Assembly (NCBI GenBank): GCA_015698045.1
Contig: BLAL01000011.1
Coordinates: 2,048,501 to 2,112,500 of the forward strand
From: Rhizophagus clarus
Lineage: Eukaryota; Glomeromycota; Glomeromycetes; Glomerales; Glomeraceae
Direction: 5' to 3'
DNA: 64,000 bases
The notes below the pieces were generated by a model. That model worked only from the letters and a program-made list of their open reading frames with translations, did not search any database and was not told the DNA's origin. Every line of letters starts with the position of its first letter. The first letter of the stretch is position 1. This document shows positions 55,991-64,000 of the stretch, piece after piece. The position numbers were made by a program, and so were the translations under genes.

Positions 55991-57738
55991 TCACATCTTC
56001 AATTTCTCGGCGACTGCTTTGGCATCAAGTTTTTCATCTCCAAATGCGTAAATATGCATATTACGTTTCGTAATCGCTTTAATATCCGGTTTCAAATTTT
56101 CCCATTCGTTCAATTGTTGCTTCTCAAATAAAATTTGTTTTTTAACATAATCTTTAACAGCATTAAAAAAATCTTGAGCACGATTTTCTTCATATATTTT
56201 TAATTCGGTATGAAGATTTTTCGTTACATTTTTGACGCGTGCATCAAGATTTTGTTCATAACTTTTAGCCTTTTTATTTTTCAATGTACACAAATAAATG
56301 AAAAAAATTAGAAATAATTCATCCAGTTGAAAATCATTTTAACATGGAATGAACGTACATAATCTAAATCTTCCAGGGCTTCGTTAACTTTGTCGGATTT
56401 AATGTTTGTCGAAGACTTTAATCGTTCGATATAACGTCTTTTACTTATAGTATTTTTCACTGCATCGTCGTGTTCAGAAATAATTCTGAGACGATTTGCT
56501 AATGTTTCCTAGATAAATATCAATTAATTAATAAACAACCAAAGTCATTTCAAGCTATGAAAATAATTGCCTATCACGCAACTTTATATACCTTAACCAC
56601 ATGAGAATTAATCGCATAGTAACTAAAAAAGTCACCAAGAATAGCTGATTCACTGATAGCTTGTAATTTCTGTCGTTCACTAATTATCTGAAGTGTTTTT
56701 CCAAATTTTCGTAAGCCGCTTAAAAAAAAAAAAGACCGTAAGTTTTAAATTGGAACTTTTTAATATAATTTAAGTAACTACTTAAAGTTTACCTCGATAA
56801 AGGAGGATGTTTTTCAACTGTTCCCATTGCAATAGATTTCGTTCCAAGTTCATAATTAAATGTCGATAACCCTAAATAACAACTTGAAAATTTTAATAAT
56901 TATTTGCATAGTAAAAAAAGATTAAAATAAAATTTAACCTTTGCGATATCCTGCCAATTTTTGAATGGTTTTAGCAGTATTAAGAAAATGTCCTTCTAAA
57001 ATATGTGCAATAGATTTGGCATGAACCAATGCTTTATCCTCATCCCTAATATCATAAGAGAATTTAAGTCTGAAACTACTAGCCCTCTTCCGTAATTTAA
57101 TAGCTGGTATAAACTAAAATAAAGAAAACTTTAATATAATATTTACTGACGATATTGACTTTTATTTAATATTGAACTTACAGCAAAATCAGTTTCTATA
57201 AATGATCTAAGTTCCTCATCATGACATAAAACAGGATTCATTGCCACTCGATTAACCCATTGTTGCATTGAATGTTTGATTCTACGTTCATCATCTTCGG
57301 TTGCTTGATAACTACTCGATGAAAAAGGCAACGCTGGAACTATACACTCCGGATTGGAATAAGTCAGTGCATTAAATAATCGTTCAAATTCTGCATATGA
57401 ACGTTCAATTAAAGAATATGAACTGTTTCTATATCTCGGTAAATTAGTCTAAAAATAATAATGATAAAGTCTAATAAACGAAAGTTTAAGCTCAAACTAA
57501 ATTAAATACTTTTTTAAAAAAAATAAAGACTTACAATAGCTTTAAACTTGAAAACTGGATCACGTCGGTTCTTGTCCAGTGTCGTTATTGAAATATGTAA
57601 ATAATCCCCATCTTGTGATTGCGTCGAGGAACCGTTTTTAAGTAGGTGTCTTGTTCTAGTATCTTTGGGTGACGAATATTGGTAGGTTTGAGTTATATTC
57701 TCGTTCCCATTTAATACTGGTTCTTGTGGTACTGCCAT
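55991..57738 (-). CDS. VPS17: Vps17-like retromer sorting nexin (PX-BAR)
   Basis: Seven exons (57738-57535, 57448-57182, 57113-56939, 56871-56793, 56718-56592, 56508-56359, 56269-55991) join in frame to 426 aa. The PX domain (about 45-155) reads LHISITTLDKNRRDPVFKFK, TNLPRYRNSSYSLIERSYAE, then CIVPALPF and QQWVNRVAMNPVL. The FIPAIKLRKRASSFRLKF linker is followed by a helical BAR region (DEDKALVHAKSIAHILEGHF ... RLKSSTNIKSDKVNEALEDL) ending in FEKQQLNEWENLKPDIKAI. The PX loop NLPRY and linker are typical of fungal Vps17. It pairs with Vps5 in the retromer SNX-BAR dimer that tubulates endosomes for recycling Vps10 to the Golgi. It is shorter than yeast Vps17 (551 aa). Confidence 0.87.
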
Positions 57739-58046
57739 TAATAAAAATATATGAATATGAAAAATAATTAAAGAATTTTGCGCTTTTTAAAATCACACTG
57801 TTAGGCGCATTTTGCTTTGTGTAACAAATTTATTTCTTTTAAAGCTAGGATCTTCGGATCATCATCTACTTATGATGAAATGTCCATATAAGGAATAACT
57901 GAAACCTTTAAATGAATTAAAAAATTTTTTTATTTTCGTTAAAAAAAAATCTAAAGCGTACGATTCAAAAGCTAGAATATTTTCAAATTGTGATGTTTTG
58001 TATATATAAATAACTTTACTATATTATTCTATTTAGAAGAACACCG
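57739..58046. promoter_or_regulatory. VPS17 promoter / RPT1 3' flank
   Basis: 308 bp between the RPT1 stop and the VPS17 start, both on the minus strand. AT-rich with one GC-poor TCTTCGGATCATCATC word; no specific site identified. Confidence 0.45.
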
Positions 58047-60497
<2,451 letters not shown>

Positions 60498-61345
60498 ATT
60501 GAAAAAAAGACTTAAATTTGTTCGAACTGATCAATCGCGTATATAATTAACTAATAACGTAATTTAATTACGTAAATCTATCATGTGATAAATTAATTTA
60601 AGGGGAGCGTGTTTTTAATATGATGATACAAAAAATTTTGTCAATTTCAAGCAAAAATTGTTAAATAATCAAAGAAAAGTTAATTTTTCGCTCTTTTAAA
60701 CCTAGAAAATTTATATAATATAGTTTTTCTTTAATCTTGAACATTATACTTTGGAGAAAAGATATATATTTAAAGAAATTTCTTTAATTTTGTTTTTATT
60801 CAAAGATATTATTAACAATGTTCTTTTCATTTTTTCATAGACATCCACTTTAGACTTTAATATGAAGTTAATACCAAAATTTGACATAACTAATGGGATT
60901 GTAATAATATTAATAGAATTAGATGGATCCTAGTATTTTATCAATAAAGTTATTTTATTTAATTCTTTTGATTAATTAGTTTTAGAAAGAATATGTAATA
61001 ATTAATACATACTTGGAAAATAAATAAATAAATATAATAAATTGACCAATAATAATAAATTGACCAATATAATAATAGATAAATATTAATAAAAATTACC
61101 TAAAGGATTCCTTAATGGTAAACTTCAGATCCCTAAAGTTTCCTAAAATTATTTTCATCACAGAATCTATGCGGACGGAGAAGATTTATTAGGGATTTTC
61201 ATTGATTATAAAATTTTTAGAATTTCTAAGGATCCATGCCTTAAAAAATTACTGATGATGTTTACAAAGTTTTAAAAAACCATTTTTTAAAAAAAAATAA
61301 AATAAATAAATAAGCAAAAAAATATAGTTTATCAAAATATCATAG
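60498..61345. promoter_or_regulatory. RPT1 upstream region
   Basis: AT-rich, with no canonical proteasome element GGTGGCAAA seen. The rest is a featureless spacer with short TTGACCAATAATAATAAA duplications near 61040. Confidence 0.45.
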
Positions 61346-61359
61346 GTCAAATAGGATTA

Positions 61360-61605
61360 AACCAGATATTAATCGGTCATATGACTAATTGGTAACTGAT
61401 TGGAAACTGGTTAGTTACTTATTAATGACTGATTCTTTAATCGGTCATCAATCAGGTATAAATTTCAAATTGATTATTAATCAGTCATATAACTGATTGA
61501 TAACTGATTGGTATATAGTTGAAATTTATCAGTTATCAATAGATCACTAATTAACTATATCAGATTGATGACTAATTGGTTGCTAATTAGTTTCAATTAT
61601 TATAT
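61360..61605 (+). repeat. ACTGATTGGTAACTGATTGG-type repeat
   Basis: The words TAACTGATTGG, ATCGGTCATATGACTAATTG and TAATCAGTCATATAACTGAT recur in both senses with a period of about 10-20 bp. It is low complexity and has no gene. Confidence 0.7.
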
Positions 61606-61749
61606 ATAAGCGAATTTTTAGATTTTTTTAATAATGTTTTTTAACATATTTAATTTATAAATTATTTTAAAACTCTAAACTTTGATAGAAAATTTTTTTT
61701 AATAGATTTTCTAAGATTTGTATAGAATATTTTTAATAAATAGTGATAT

Positions 61750-63290
61750 TTTTATTTTTTTGAGATTTCTAAAAGTTTGTATGAGAAGAGTTCATATGGA
61801 ATATCTGATAAAAATTTTTTTTATCTTCTAAGAGTTTGTATAAAAAGAGTTTGTATGGAATATCTGATAAAAAAATTTTTTTTAAATGGTTTTCTAAGAG
61901 TTTATATGGAAAAGGTTTGTTGGATATCTTTGATAAAAAATTTTTTTGAAATTTTCTAAGAGTTTGTGTAGGAAGAGTTCGTATGGAATATCTGATAGAA
62001 AATTTTTTTGTGAAATTTTTTAGAGTTCGTAAAGAAAGGATTCATATGGGATTTTTTGATAGAAAATTTTTTTAAGAGAGATTTTCTAAGAATTCATATA
62101 AGAAGGGTTTATATGGATCTATGGAATATCTAATAGAAAATTTTTTTTGAGAGAGATTTCTTAAAATTATAAATAGATTTTTTTTAATTTCTAAAAGTTC
62201 GTATAAAGTATCTGATAACAAATTTTTTTTTAAGATTTTCTGAATTTATAAAAGAAAAATTTATATTTTCCAAGAATTAATATGGAAAGGGTTCATATAG
62301 GATATCTTTAATAGAAAATTTTTTTTAAGAGATTTTTTAAGAGTTGTATAGGAAGAATTCATATAGGATATCTAATGGAAATTTTTTTTTTAAGAGATTT
62401 TCTAAAAGTTTATATGGAAAGGGTTCACATAAGATTCTTTGATAGAAAAATTTTTTTTAAAAGATTTTCTAAGAGTTTATATGAAAAGAGTTCATATGAG
62501 ATATCTGATAAAAAAATTTTTCTTAAAAAATTTTCTAAAGTTCATATGAAAAGGGTTTGTATGGGATTTTTTGATAGAAAATTTTTTTTTAAAAGATTTT
62601 TTTATATAAAAAGAGTTTGTATGGGATATTTTAATAAAAATTTTTCAAGTGTTTATATAGTAAGGATTTGTATAGGATATCTTTGATAGAAAATTTTTTT
62701 TTAAGAAATTTCTAAGAGTTTATATAGAAAGGATTCATATGAAATATCTGATAAGAAATTTTTTTGTGAAATTTTTTAGGGTTCATATGAAAAGGATTCA
62801 TATGGGATTCTTTGATAAAAAATTTTTTTTTAAGAGTTCTAAAAGTTCATATGGAAAGAGTTTGTATAGAATATCTGATAAAAAAATTTTTCTTAAGTTT
62901 TTTTAAGAATTCATATAAAAGGATTCATATGAGATTCTTTGATAGAAAAGATTTTCTTAGAATTTGTGTAGGAAGAGTTTGTATGAGATATTTTAATAAA
63001 GATTTTTCACGTGTTCATATAGTAAGAGTTTGTATGGGATATTTTTGATAAAAAATTTTTTTAAAAGAAATTTTCTAAGAGTTTGTATTGGAAGAATTCA
63101 TATGGGATATCTGATAGAAAATTTTTTTGAGAGAGATTTCTAAAAGTTTATATAAGAAGAGTTTATATAAAATATCTGATAGGAAATTTTTTTTGAGAGA
63201 TTTCCTAAGATTTATATAGAATATTTTTGATAAATAGATTTTTTTTTTGAGGTTTTTTAAAAATTTATATGAAATATTTTTATTAAAAGA
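61750..63290 (+). repeat. Degenerate 65-80-bp minisatellite, about 20 units
   Basis: The consensus is roughly AAGAGTTTGTATGGAAAGAG, TTCATATGGGATATCTGATA, AAAAATTTTTTTTAAGAGAT, TTTCT. Units vary in length and sequence. The frames at 61777-61959, 62375-62686 and 62812-63048 (RVCMGYFDRKIFF-like) are products of the repeat. No splice-site-like borders here, unlike arrays A-C. Confidence 0.88.
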
Positions 63291-63850
63291 TTTTTTTAGA
63301 TTTTGTACTATTTTTAAAAAAATAATACACTTTTTATTAAATTTATATTAAATAAATTAATATTATTAAAAAAATTAGGTATCTGAAAATCCAAAACAAA
63401 TTTTAATATAAATTTCTATATATATGACTATATGAGATGAAAAATTATAACTAACAATATTAGTTTTTTAATTTATCTATTATTAATTAATCAAAATTCA
63501 GACTGATCTTTATACATGTAATCTAATCTTAACATGTATATAAATAACTAAACGTGATTCTGTTTATTTTTCAAAAACATACACTCTTTCTTTTCTGTTT
63601 TCTTCTTACTCTCATTACATTTTACAGGTATATTAATTATTGTATTTTTTCATTAAATTTATGGTAATAATTACTGACTATATTTTATTTTATAATATTA
63701 ACTTTACCTTTTTTTAATATTACTAATGTTTAATAGTGCCGCCCAAAACTAGGAAGTTTCAGTCACATGCTAAAACTGACTGAAATGGTAAAACTAATTT
63801 CAAAAAATTAGTCAATTCTGAAACTGCCAAAATTATCTAAAATTACTGAT
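63291..63850. other. AT-rich spacer with a repeat edge
   Basis: Plain AT-rich sequence to 63740. Then CAGTCACATGCTAAAACTGA and related CTGAAACTG words run into the next element and may be part of another repeat. Confidence 0.4.
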
Positions 63851-64000
63851 TAGGGTTCTGATCGGTTCAGTTTGGTTCAGTTTTTGTAAAAACTGATACC
63901 AAACTGAATTAATCAGTATCAGTATTAATGATTACTAAAACCGATTGGTAATTACCAAAAACTGAACTGATTTACCAAACGTTTTTAGTAAAAAAACGGT
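63851..64000 (+). mobile_element. hAT-type MITE copy 2, cut by window end
   Basis: It begins TAGGGTTCTGATCGGTTCAG and aligns with the left end at 47142: shared TATTAATGATTACTAAAACC, GGTAATTACCAAAAACTGAA and CTGATTTAC. Only the left 150 bp lie in the window, so the other end and TSD cannot be checked. Confidence 0.85.

Noticed and set aside
61777-63048. Open frames of 60-103 aa
   Set aside because: Products of the 65-80-bp minisatellite with unit-by-unit repetition.

Overview
The window looks like nuclear DNA of a filamentous fungus, most likely an arbuscular mycorrhizal fungus (Glomeromycotina, Rhizophagus-like). It is extremely AT-rich, its conserved eukaryotic genes are split by many short GT-AG introns, and gene-dense islands alternate with a very long repeat-rich stretch. 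The fungal marker genes (Num1/ApsA-type cortical anchor, Vps17, Gts1-like ArfGAP, Sft2, Rrp8, Opa3) support a fungus. The species is inferred from style, not from a search.

Layout. (1) 1-7 kb, gene island: 3' part of RRP8 (+), a ZGPAT-like CCCH/Tudor/G-patch protein (-), an ArfGAP with two UBA domains (+) and a small ankyrin-repeat protein (-), in convergent and divergent pairs. (2) 7.2-48.7 kb, repeat desert: a complete-ended hAT element with an 8-bp target duplication (7271-9520); a decayed DDE-like transposase gene split by a nested 4.65-kb CACTA-like element (13406-18056) that carries a four-exon Myb/SANT-like gene and a tandem mini-exon array; further mini-exon arrays at 19.5-20.7, 23.8-25.4, 26.1 and 40.8 kb; minisatellites; a second hAT element (28189-31574) and its decayed, truncated relative (44567-45869); a 3' retroposon remnant with a poly(A) tail (about 31.6-32.56 kb); a near-intact Tc1/mariner element (42431-44094); and at least five MITEs. 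(3) 48.7-60.5 kb, second gene island: NUM1/ApsA-like PH protein (-), OPA3-like (+), SFT2 (+), VPS17 (-) and the 17-exon proteasome ATPase RPT1 (-). (4) 60.5-64 kb: AT-rich spacer, a degenerate 70-bp-class minisatellite, and a second copy of a hAT-type MITE cut by the window edge.

How it fits together. The host genes are housekeeping: rRNA methylation, splicing or transcription, Golgi-endosome traffic (ArfGAP, Sft2, Vps17), mitochondrial and nuclear positioning (Num1-like, Opa3-like) and proteolysis (Rpt1). They are unrelated by pathway and probably independently regulated, apart from shared short intergenic spaces.

The most unusual material is a recurring architecture in the desert. Short exon-like cassettes (about 24-42 nt), each preceded by a polypyrimidine tract plus AG and followed by a strong GTAAG donor, are tandemly repeated at about 113 or 122 bp on either strand. 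In several the intron carries a TACTAAC branch-point-like core. I do not know a described family with this form. A second signal is strong C-to-T/G-to-A bias in the decay of duplicated transposons. All exon boundaries were derived by hand from splice signals and reading-frame continuity; no computation or database search was run.
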